NCBI GenBank assembly: GCA_016198635.1
Contig: JACQIF010000011.1
Coordinates: 1 to 9,823, forward strand
Reading direction: 5' to 3'
Length of the DNA: 9,823 bases
Source: Candidatus Aenigmatarchaeota archaeon
GTDB lineage: Archaea; Aenigmatarchaeota; Aenigmatarchaeia; PWEA01; JACQIF01
This document shows, piece by piece, positions 1 to 5,098 of this stretch. The notes under the pieces are model-generated. The model had not been told where the DNA came from, searched no databases, and was given only the letters and a program-made list of their open reading frames with translations. Positions within the stretch are counted from its first letter, which is position 1. Every line of letters begins with the position of its first letter. A program made the translations under genes and the position numbers.

Positions 1-759
1 GACGACCAGCACGGGACCGCAATCGTTGTTCTTGCGGCCCTGCTTAATGCACTGAAAGTGGCCAGGAAAGAACTCACGAAAGTCCGGATAATCGTCAACG
101 GTGCCGGCTCTGCAGGCGTCGGCATCACGCGCCTGCTCGTAGCCGCAGGCGTCACGAACATCGTAGTCGTTGATACCGAAGGCGCAATATACCAAGGACG
201 CGCAGGATTGACGCGTTTCAAGGAAGAACTGGCGGAGATGACAAATAATGAACGGAAGAAAGGCGGCCTGGAGGAACTTGTAAAAGGCGCGGACGTTTTC
301 ATCGGTGCATCCTCTGCCGGCGTCCTTAGCAAGGAACATGTGATATCGATGGCTAGCACACCCATAGTCTTTGCTCTGGCCAACCCTATTCCAGAGATAG
401 CTCCGGAAGATGCGAAGGAGGCTGGTGCTGCCGTAATAGGCACAGGAAGTTCCGAGCATGAGAACCAAATCAATAACCTACTGGCGTTCCCGGGCGTTTT
501 CCGCGGGGTACTCGACTGCCGCGCCAGCGTCATCAACGTTGAGATGCGCCTCGCGGCCGCGAGAGCCATAGCCTCGCTCGTAAAGAAGCCAACGGCAGGC
601 GCGGTCATACCGCAGCCTCTGGACAGGCGCGTTGCGCCGGCTGTCGCACGGGCTGTTGTTGAAGCCGCGATGCGCACGGGCGCCGCCACGAAGTTGATAA
701 AAAACCTGCCGCTCTACCAAAAAATTGCCGCTGCACGGATAAAAGGCCTGATAAAATAG
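1..759 (+). CDS. Malic enzyme (malate dehydrogenase, decarboxylating), C-terminal part, 5' truncated by window edge
   Basis: Oxidative decarboxylation of malate to pyruvate and CO2 with NAD(P)+, in the cytosol. The frame is open from base 1, so the true start lies upstream; the GTG at 58 is internal. Of 252 visible residues, the first are DDQHGTAIV, the conserved malic-enzyme active-site segment. A Rossmann NAD(P) domain follows, with GAGSAG at visible residues 34-39 and an acidic Asp-58 at the end of the next strand (DTEGAIY), which favours NAD over NADP by family rule. Further landmarks are GASSAG (102-107), ALANPIPEI (125-133) and NQINNLLAFPGVFRG (155-169). The usual TGRSD(Y/F)PNQ loop reads GTGSSEHENQ here, so the family Arg is Ser while the Asn residues are kept. 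Roughly the first 150 residues are probably missing. The stop is TAG. The family is certain; cofactor preference is inferred. Confidence 0.95.
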   Translation, partial: DDQHGTAIVVLAALLNALKVARKELTKVRIIVNGAGSAGVGITRLLVAAGVTNIVVVDTEGAIYQGRAGLTRFKEELAEMTNNERKKGGLEELVKGADVFIGASSAGVLSKEHVISMASTPIVFALANPIPEIAPEDAKEAGAAVIGTGSSEHENQINNLLAFPGVFRGVLDCRASVINVEMRLAAARAIASLVKKPTAGAVIPQPLDRRVAPAVARAVVEAAMRTGAATKLIKNLPLYQKIAAARIKGLIK

Positions 760-770
760 CACCCGTTGAC

Positions 771-779
771 ATTTATTAA
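771..779 (+). promoter_or_regulatory. Putative archaeal TATA box for the 813 membrane-protein gene
   Basis: ATTTATTAA lies about 38 bases before the ATG at 813, in the short gap after malic enzyme. Transcription would start near 801, leaving a leader of roughly 10 bases with no clear ribosome binding site. An in-frame TGA at 804-806 limits the start to GTG 810 or ATG 813. Confidence 0.5.
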
Positions 780-812
780 CGTGCCACCAATGTGGGCTAA
801 TCGTGATTTGTG

Positions 813-1565
813 ATGGTCAACGAAGGCACCCTATTTAGCGGCGTGATGCTCATCGCTGCGGCAGCCACCTTTTTCATAAGCATATACACGGGACGCAACC
901 GTTGGCAGGACGTCCTCTCTCCCACGACGATACGCATGGGGATGGTCTTTTGGCTGGTTGCCGGACTCTCGGCGCTACTCACGGGCACCAGGCAGCTTTT
1001 CGCGTATTTCGGGCTCTACGAAATCGACAAGGCCATTTTTATCTTCGGAGGGATCCCAAGCTCGCTTCTCGTGGCGCCGGCCATTGGAATGGTAGTTTTC
1101 ATACTCTCCGGGAACAAGACAAAGGCCTCTGTATCCACGACCCTTTTCGCCCTCTTTGCATTCGGCGTCTTTGTCGCTTCAGCAGCCGGTGGTATAGCAG
1201 GACCGCAAGTGACTTACTGGGGGACAGGGTACGTCCTGAGCAACGAATTGGCAAAAACGATGTTACTTCTTGGCATATTCGTCCCTGGAATAGCAGCATC
1301 GTCAATAATGCTGCTCTTTGGCAAATACTCCGGTTCGTCGGCCTCGGAAAGCAGCCTGACATACTCGGCGCTGGCCATGGCAATCCTGATAAGCGCACTG
1401 TCGTTGGAGATGATTGTAGGAGGCGGCAATGCAGAGTTGCTCCTAAGCTTCCGCGGGCTCGTGGCGTTGAGCGCGTTTCTTGTGTTCAAGGCATACGTTT
1501 CTGGAACTACCGCCCGACTATCTCCCCGAAGCAGCGCAAGAAATACTCCTTTGCGTAGCGCATAG
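813..1565 (+). CDS. Uncharacterised seven-helix integral membrane protein
   Basis: I do not recognise this family. The 250-residue product is very hydrophobic. Counting from the ATG at 813, about seven membrane segments can be seen near residues 7-25, 40-59, 74-97, 105-127, 145-168, 181-201 and 208-229. The loops are short. The last 20 or so residues form a Ser/Arg-rich tail that lies entirely in the region overlapping the PadR gene on the other strand. GTG 810 directly precedes the ATG and would add one Met; I chose the ATG. There is no signal peptide apart from helix 1 and no recognisable catalytic motif. The neighbour is a PadR regulator, whose targets are often membrane proteins or transporters encoded next to it, but here the two genes converge and no PadR palindrome lies in front of this gene. 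Confidence 0.8.
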   Translation: MVNEGTLFSGVMLIAAAATFFISIYTGRNRWQDVLSPTTIRMGMVFWLVAGLSALLTGTRQLFAYFGLYEIDKAIFIFGGIPSSLLVAPAIGMVVFILSGNKTKASVSTTLFALFAFGVFVASAAGGIAGPQVTYWGTGYVLSNELAKTMLLLGIFVPGIAASSIMLLFGKYSGSSASESSLTYSALAMAILISALSLEMIVGGGNAELLLSFRGLVALSAFLVFKAYVSGTTARLSPRSSARNTPLRSA

Positions 1566-1803
1566 TCTTCGTGCCTTCCGGTGTTAGCGAGTAGACGATC
1601 GTCTTGCCCCGCTTGTCGCCCTTGATAAGGCCTTTGCGTGTCAGTTCCTTTAGAGCAGGGTATATCGTGCCGGCCTTTGGTTTCTCCCCGCGGCGCTTTC
1701 CTATCTCTTCCGCGAGCGCTTCTCCATGCATTGGTTTTTTAGAGAGCAGATAGAGTATCTGGAACGAGAGCATCCCCCGCATGTCGCAGCCCAACGGTTT
1801 CAT
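1507..1803 (-). CDS. PadR-family winged-helix transcriptional regulator
   Basis: A small DNA-binding repressor of 98 residues from the ATG at 1803. The winged helix is readable: helix 1 near residues 11-21 (MLSFQILYLL), helix 2 near 25-36 (MHGEALAEEIG), recognition helix 45-58 (GTIYPALKELTRKG) and the wing near 59-78 (ending YSLTPEG). The tail after 79 is a single dimerisation helix, so this is the short PadR subtype. A GTG at 1815 would add four residues, but the TATA element centred near 1838 puts the transcript start near 1812, downstream of that GTG. Two identical palindromic cores lie in the divergent promoter, one on each side of the TATA box. This strongly suggests autorepression and co-repression of the 88-residue neighbour. 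The 3' end overlaps the convergent membrane-protein gene by 59 bases. The ligand is unknown. Confidence 0.92.
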   Translation of the reverse strand: MKPLGCDMRGMLSFQILYLLSKKPMHGEALAEEIGKRRGEKPKAGTIYPALKELTRKGLIKGDKRGKTIVYSLTPEGTKTMRYAKEYFLRCFGEIVGR

Positions 1804-1817
1804 AAACACCAACACGT

Positions 1818-1831
1818 ATAGGACGTCCTAT
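1818..1831. promoter_or_regulatory. Putative PadR operator 1 (palindrome, leftward promoter)
   Basis: ATAGGACGTCCTAT is a perfect 14-base palindrome. It lies between the shared TATA element and the expected leftward (padR) transcript start near 1812, so a bound dimer should block initiation there. Its core recurs exactly at 1859-1870. Confidence 0.75.
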
Positions 1832-1834
1832 GTA

Positions 1835-1842
1835 TTTATATA
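1835..1842. promoter_or_regulatory. Shared bidirectional TATA element of the PadR/88-residue gene pair
   Basis: TTTATATA reads as a TATA box on either strand. It sits midway between the two operators, whose centres are 40 bases apart. Rightward transcription should start near 1864, inside operator 2; leftward near 1812, just beyond operator 1. Confidence 0.65.
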
Positions 1843-1858
1843 CACGCGCTACCACATG

Positions 1859-1870
1859 TAGGACGTCCTA
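1859..1870. promoter_or_regulatory. Putative PadR operator 2 (palindrome, rightward promoter)
   Basis: TAGGACGTCCTA is a 12-base perfect palindrome with the same core as operator 1. With flanks, the 14-base string TATAGGACGTCCTA occurs on the plus strand at 1817-1830 and on the minus strand at 1859-1872, so the two sites point towards each other. It covers the predicted rightward transcript start. Confidence 0.75.
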
Positions 1871-1889
1871 TACATGGACAGAACACCAA

Positions 1890-1897
1890 GGGGGTGA
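1890..1897 (+). promoter_or_regulatory. Strong ribosome binding site for the 1902 gene
   Basis: GGGGGTGA ends 4 bases before the ATG at 1902 and matches the 16S 3' end well. It fixes the start at 1902 rather than at the in-frame ATG 1830, which lies in operator 1. This is one of the few genes here with a true leader (about 37 bases). Confidence 0.75.
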
Positions 1898-1901
1898 AAG
1901 G

Positions 1902-2168
1902 ATGGGATACGAATGTGCGAGCGAATGCGAAGGAGACTTCTACGATGCTGTTGAGTCGAGGCTAACGTGGCTCACCATGGCCGCGCACAAGCAGCTTCTC
2001 TTCGAGAAGATAAAGGAGCGCGTCGAGTCAAAGGAAGGCAAGAAGCTTGACAGGATAGCGGACCTGCTCGTTGAGGCGTCGGACGCCGAGTGGGCGAACG
2101 AAAAAGACGCAGAGCGCAAGCGGGAGGAGCTCCGTGAGAAGATACGCGAAACTTTTGATGAGCAGTAG
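1902..2168 (+). CDS. Small charged helical protein of unknown function, divergent from PadR
   Basis: I do not recognise this 88-residue protein. The N-terminus has a CxxxC pair (Cys-5 and Cys-9) among acidic residues. From about residue 16 the sequence looks almost wholly helical: an amphipathic stretch (17-43), then KKLDRIADLLVEASDAEW (47-64), then a highly charged Lys/Arg/Glu helix to the C-terminus (66-88) that could form a coiled coil. There is no membrane segment or signal peptide, so it is probably cytosolic. The open frame continues upstream to ATG 1830, but the ribosome binding site at 1890-1897 and the promoter layout support 1902. It is transcribed divergently from PadR through two shared palindromes and is followed by a terminator-like hairpin, so it forms a one-gene unit and is the best candidate target of PadR. 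Confidence 0.8.
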   Translation: MGYECASECEGDFYDAVESRLTWLTMAAHKQLLFEKIKERVESKEGKKLDRIADLLVEASDAEWANEKDAERKREELREKIRETFDEQ

Positions 2169-2208
2169 GCAAGGCGATCCGCGCTCGCCTGCCGCCCTTT
2201 CGTTTTTA
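2169..2208 (+). terminator. Putative intrinsic terminator after the 88-residue gene
   Basis: AGGCGA (2172-2177) pairs with TCGCCT (2185-2190) around a 7-base loop. Two more G-C pairs are possible below a bulged A. A pyrimidine-rich stretch follows, with TTTTT at 2203-2207. The T-run is also part of the next gene's TATA element. Confidence 0.5.
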
Positions 2209-2213
2209 TAATA
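2204..2213 (+). promoter_or_regulatory. TATA box for the flavin reductase-like gene
   Basis: TTTATAATAA is centred about 26 bases before the ATG at 2234, which predicts a leaderless mRNA. A GAGGT at 2223-2227 resembles a ribosome binding site but would fall upstream of the predicted transcript start. Confidence 0.6.
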
Positions 2214-2233
2214 ACTGCAAGCGAGGTTAAAAG

Positions 2234-2803
2234 ATGGACATACCGTACGGCAGCAATGAAGCAGCGAAGTTCGTGACGAACGTGGGTCTGATAACCAGCG
2301 ACGGGCCGAACGGGCCCAACGTGATGGCCGTGGAGTGGACCCACCAGATTGCTTACAAGCCCGGCCTGATAGCCATCAGCGTTCATCCTGCAGACGCGAC
2401 GGCCGAGAACATACAGGCCACGAAGGAGTTCGGAGTGAACATCGCCGCAGAAGACCAAAACACCATTTCCAGCATCGCAGGCGGCTCGCACGGGCAGCGA
2501 GTTGACAAGGTAGGCGTTCTGAAAGAACTGGGAATAGAGTTCTACGATGCGAAGAAAATCAAGGCACCGATGGTAAAAGGCGCTGTACTGAACGCAGAGT
2601 GCAAGGTGGTTTTCTCAAAGGACTTCGGCGATCACACATTGTTTATAGGGGAGGCTGTTGACGTTAGCATCGCAGATAAAGAACCTCTCCTTTACCACGG
2701 CGGCAAGTACTTCAAGGTCGGCGAGCATGTGACGAAGCCGGGGCAGGAAACGATGGACAAGATAAAAATCTTGACGGAGAAGCACGCAAAACATTTTGAT
2801 TAA
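2234..2803 (+). CDS. Flavin reductase-like, FMN-binding split-barrel protein
   Basis: 189 residues, the usual length for the flavin reductase-like/flavoredoxin family. These bind FMN non-covalently and pass electrons from NAD(P)H or a partner protein to flavins or other acceptors in the cytosol. Family landmarks are an N-terminal strand ending ITSDG (20-24), NVMAVEWTHQIAYKPGLIAI (29-48), the phosphate-side segment near ENIQATKEFGVNI (58-70), the GGSHG loop (83-87), LNAECKVV (119-126) and the C-terminal PLLYHGGKYFKVGE (151-164), which closes the FMN barrel. There is no extra rubredoxin or oxidase domain. It is preceded by its own TATA element and followed after 25 bases by the aspartase gene, which has its own box. 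The substrate cannot be told from sequence. Confidence 0.88.
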   Translation: MDIPYGSNEAAKFVTNVGLITSDGPNGPNVMAVEWTHQIAYKPGLIAISVHPADATAENIQATKEFGVNIAAEDQNTISSIAGGSHGQRVDKVGVLKELGIEFYDAKKIKAPMVKGAVLNAECKVVFSKDFGDHTLFIGEAVDVSIADKEPLLYHGGKYFKVGEHVTKPGQETMDKIKILTEKHAKHFD

Positions 2804-2806
2804 ATA
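2800..2806 (+). promoter_or_regulatory. TATA-like box for the aspartase gene
   Basis: TTAAATA, overlapping the stop codon of the flavoprotein gene (2801-2803), is centred 26 bases before ATG 2829. This predicts a leaderless aspartase mRNA with its own promoter despite the 25-base gap. Confidence 0.45.
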
Positions 2807-2828
2807 GGACCTCTGCCATTTTACGTAT

Positions 2829-4283
2829 ATGCCTTCATATCGTACGGAAAAAGATTCGCTTGGCGAGAAGCGCGTGCCCGCAGACGCATACTACGGCATC
2901 TTCACGCAGCGCGCAAAGGAGAACTTTCCGTTGTCAGGCACACGCGTCCACCCAAGGATGATATGGGCGCTGGCTGTCATCAAGGAGGCCGCTGCCGAAG
3001 CGAACAAAGAGCTTGAAATGCTTGACGCACGCACGGCAGATGCGATAGTCCGGGCTTCGAAGGAAGTACAGAAAGGAAAGTTTAATGATGCATTCGTTAT
3101 CGACGTCTTCCAGGCCGGTGCAGGGACACCCACGAACATGAACGCCAACGAGGTCATTGCAAACCGCGCGACGCAGATGCTCGGCGGGAAGATCGGCACG
3201 TACATCGTCCATCCGAACAACCACGTCAACATGGGCCAGTCAACGAACAACGTCTTTCCAAGCGCGATGCGCATCGCAGTTTTTTCCACCATAAACGACC
3301 TTATAACGCAACTGAAGATGCTGGAGAGTTCGTTACGCAAAAAGGCAAAGCAGTTCCGTGACGTGATAAAGGTCGGGCGCACGCACCTGCAAGACGCCGT
3401 TCCGTTGCTACTAGGCCAGGAGTTCGAGGCGTACGCGGACTACGTGAAGCGCGGTTACGTGCGTATGCGCAACCTTTCAGACGAACTGCTGGAACTGGGT
3501 GTCGGCGGAACAGCGATAGGCACGCAGGTGAACGCGCACCCGCACTTCAGGAAGACTTGCGTTTCCCACATCGCCAAGATAACAGGAGAGAAGTTCTATT
3601 CTACCGAGAGTCCTGTCTACCTCACCCAGAGCGTCGACTCGTTCGTGCAGGCGTCTGCCGTTTTACGCGCGTACGCTACTGACGCCCTAAAGATTGCGAA
3701 CGATCTTATTTTGATGACTTCAGGACCGAAGGCAGGTTTGCACGAGATAGAGCTGCCCGAAGTCGAACCGGGTTCCTCGATAATGCCCGGCAAAATAAAC
3801 CCTTCCATAGTGGAGGCGTACAAGATGGTCTGTTTGCAAGCGTTAGGCAACGACCATGCCATCGAACATGCGTCACGCGAGGGACAGTTGGAACTGAACC
3901 CGATGACGCCTGTCATTGCACACAACCTCTTGTCTAGCGTAGATCTCCTCACGAACGGGACCAAGATGTTCCGCGAGCGGTGCGTAGACGGCATACGCGC
4001 CAACCGCGAAGCCTGCGAACGGACGTTCGCCAACAGCCTTTCCGTCGCGACAGCGCTTACGCCGTATATTGGCTACGAAGTCACGGCATACTTGGTCAAA
4101 GAGGCTCTCAAGAAAGGGTTTAGCATACGTGAGGTCGTGCTCGAGCATGGCCTGATGACAGAGGGCGAACTAACGCGCATACTGAACCCTTACAGAATGA
4201 CGCACGCAACGGTCGTAGACCGCGAGCTCAAGACGCGCATCCTGAAGAGTGATGCGTTCCGCAAGCTGTCGAGGAAGGTATAA
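2829..4283 (+). CDS. aspA: Aspartase/fumarase-superfamily lyase, probably aspartate ammonia-lyase
   Basis: Aspartate ammonia-lyases reversibly convert aspartate to fumarate and ammonia; class II fumarases are close relatives. 484 residues, full length. Substrate loops in order: GAGTPTNMNANEVI (97-110), GQSTNN (136-141), VGRTHLQDAVPLLLGQE (182-198) and the flexible signature GSSIMPGKINP (315-325), whose first Ser (316) aligns with the catalytic base. The C-terminal domain is present (SIREVVLEHGLMTEGEL, 432-448). I favour aspartase over fumarase because residues 97-110 match the aspartase GAGTSTNMN form, EGQLELNPMTPV (351-362) matches aspartase rather than the fumarase GNFELN form, and the N-terminus reads PADAYYGI..RAKENF. 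The usual STND is STNN here, an unusual change next to the carboxylate-binding residues. Malic enzyme upstream shares the C4-acid pool. Assignment to the superfamily is firm, to aspartase likely. Confidence 0.9.
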   Translation: MPSYRTEKDSLGEKRVPADAYYGIFTQRAKENFPLSGTRVHPRMIWALAVIKEAAAEANKELEMLDARTADAIVRASKEVQKGKFNDAFVIDVFQAGAGTPTNMNANEVIANRATQMLGGKIGTYIVHPNNHVNMGQSTNNVFPSAMRIAVFSTINDLITQLKMLESSLRKKAKQFRDVIKVGRTHLQDAVPLLLGQEFEAYADYVKRGYVRMRNLSDELLELGVGGTAIGTQVNAHPHFRKTCVSHIAKITGEKFYSTESPVYLTQSVDSFVQASAVLRAYATDALKIANDLILMTSGPKAGLHEIELPEVEPGSSIMPGKINPSIVEAYKMVCLQALGNDHAIEHASREGQLELNPMTPVIAHNLLSSVDLLTNGTKMFRERCVDGIRANREACERTFANSLSVATALTPYIGYEVTAYLVKEALKKGFSIREVVLEHGLMTEGELTRILNPYRMTHATVVDRELKTRILKSDAFRKLSRKV

Positions 4284-4285
4284 AT
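4279..4285 (+). promoter_or_regulatory. TATA box for the Nudix gene, overlapping the aspartase stop codon
   Basis: TATAAAT contains the TAA stop (4281-4283) of the aspartase gene and is centred 27 bases before ATG 4309, so the Nudix mRNA should be leaderless and separately initiated. Confidence 0.6.
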
Positions 4286-4308
4286 CTCTTTTGTACGAAA
4301 CCTGACAT

Positions 4309-4788
4309 ATGGCCGACAGGACACTCTGCCTTCTTGTTAGAGGCGACGGGCACAAAAGAGAAATACTCCTTGGGATGAAGAAGCGCGGTTTTGGGCAGGG
4401 CAAGTGGAACGGTTTCGGCGGGAAAGTGCAGGACGGGGAAGGCATTATTGACGCGGCAAAGAGAGAGGTCCTTGAGGAAGCAGGCGTTCGTGTTGACGGC
4501 CTGGAGAAAATGGCAATCATAGATTTTAGCTTCCCTTACAAACCGGAATGGGACAATAGAGTTCATGTGTTTCTTACGAAAGTCTTCGAAGGAGAGCCCG
4601 TGGAATCGGAAGAGATGAAGCCGCAGTGGTTCAGCGTCACCAAAATACCATATGACAGAATGTGGACGCCTGATACACATTGGATACCGCGGGTGCTGGG
4701 CGGAGAGAAGATACATGCTTCTTTTACGTTCAAGGAAGGCGAACAGGTGGATAGGTATAATATACAATCTGTTTCCAGACTTGCCTGA
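4309..4788 (+). CDS. Nudix hydrolase, MTH1-like (8-oxo-dGTPase type)
   Basis: Hydrolyses oxidised purine nucleoside triphosphates such as 8-oxo-dGTP to the monophosphate, keeping damaged bases out of DNA. 159 residues, the length of human MTH1 (156). The Nudix box spans residues 38-60 with every canonical residue: G38, E44 and REVLEEAGV (52-60). The segment before it, GMKKRGFGQGKWNGFGGKV (22-40), is nearly identical to human MTH1. Asn-34 and Trp-119 match the MTH1 nucleobase-binding Asn-33 and Trp-117. The MTH1 pair Asp-119/Asp-120 corresponds to Pro-121/Asp-122, so one of the two base-contacting acids is missing and base specificity may differ. It has its own TATA element overlapping the previous stop, and a TGA stop. 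The tRNA-Leu gene follows after 57 bases. The Nudix/MTH1 subfamily is clear; the exact substrate is inferred. Confidence 0.93.
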   Translation: MADRTLCLLVRGDGHKREILLGMKKRGFGQGKWNGFGGKVQDGEGIIDAAKREVLEEAGVRVDGLEKMAIIDFSFPYKPEWDNRVHVFLTKVFEGEPVESEEMKPQWFSVTKIPYDRMWTPDTHWIPRVLGGEKIHASFTFKEGEQVDRYNIQSVSRLA

Positions 4789-4811
4789 CTTAATTCAGGA
4801 GCGTAGAAACC

Positions 4812-4819
4812 TTTTAAAT
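4812..4819 (+). promoter_or_regulatory. TATA box of the tRNA-Leu gene
   Basis: TTTTAAAT, preceded by a purine-rich GAAAC that could serve as the BRE, is centred 30 bases before the first tRNA base at 4846. This is suitable spacing for a short 5' leader removed by RNase P. Confidence 0.65.
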
Positions 4820-4868
4820 GCCTATCTAACAGTCTGTAGAAGTGAGCGGGAGTCGCCTAGACTGGTCA

Positions 4869-4945
4869 GCACCCTTTTGCGCAAGTAAACGCGCAAAAGC
4901 GGCGCCCGGAAAATACGCCTGCTGGCATTCGGCAGCCGTGTCAAC
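4869..4945 (+). other. tRNA intron 1, in the D-loop (about position 20a/22); boundaries uncertain by a few bases
   Basis: Proposed limits leave a D-loop ending GGTCA joined to TGGC. The best splice geometry I find pairs exon TGGT (4863-4866) with GTCA (4940-4943), two of the four pairs being G-U, with bulges CA|G and AC|T. The intron-side helix is weak, so this is at best a relaxed bulge-helix-bulge. Inside, CTTTTGCGC (4874-4882) pairs perfectly with GCGCAAAAG (4891-4899) over an 8-base loop, followed by the 14-base block shared with intron 2 and a small hairpin (about 4919-4936). Confidence 0.75.
4907..4920 (+). repeat. Intron-shared 14-base block, copy in D-loop intron
   Basis: CGGAAAATACGCCT occurs identically at 5085-5098 in the T-loop intron. 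In both introns it follows a CGCAAA(A)GCG segment by 4-5 bases and is followed at once by a small hairpin. Confidence 0.9.
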
Positions 4946-5024
4946 TGGCGCTGGCTTGAGGGGCCAGTTCCTTAGTGGATTCGTCGGTTCAAACCCTTTG
5001 CGGCCAAAGACGTATGTAAACGTT

Positions 5025-5069
5025 TTCGGAACACTGTTCCGAAATACTTCGAAAGCGGCGCTTTCGAAG
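5025..5069 (+). repeat. Two perfect hairpins inside the T-loop intron
   Basis: TTCGGAAC (5025-5032) pairs with GTTCCGAA (5036-5043) over a 3-base loop. CTTCGAAAGC (5047-5056) pairs with GCTTTCGAAG (5060-5069) over a 3-base loop. Both lie in a region that has no counterpart in the shorter D-loop intron. Confidence 0.85.
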
Positions 5070-5084
5070 ACCGCAAAGCGTTTA

Positions 5085-5098
5085 CGGAAAATACGCCT
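5085..5098 (+). repeat. Intron-shared 14-base block, copy in T-loop intron
   Basis: Identical to 4907-4920. The last two bases open the hairpin CTTCCG-GCA-CGGAAG (5097-5111), which occupies the place of the hairpin near 4919-4936 in intron 1. Confidence 0.9.

Noticed and set aside
902..1558. Long alternative plus-strand frame of 218 codons over the membrane-protein gene
   Set aside because: Composition is Arg/His/Ser-rich with no domain. The other frame gives a clean multi-helix membrane protein.
1830..1901. Upstream ATG 1830 for the 88-residue gene
   Set aside because: It falls inside operator 1 and upstream of the predicted transcript start; the ribosome binding site at 1890-1897 points to 1902.
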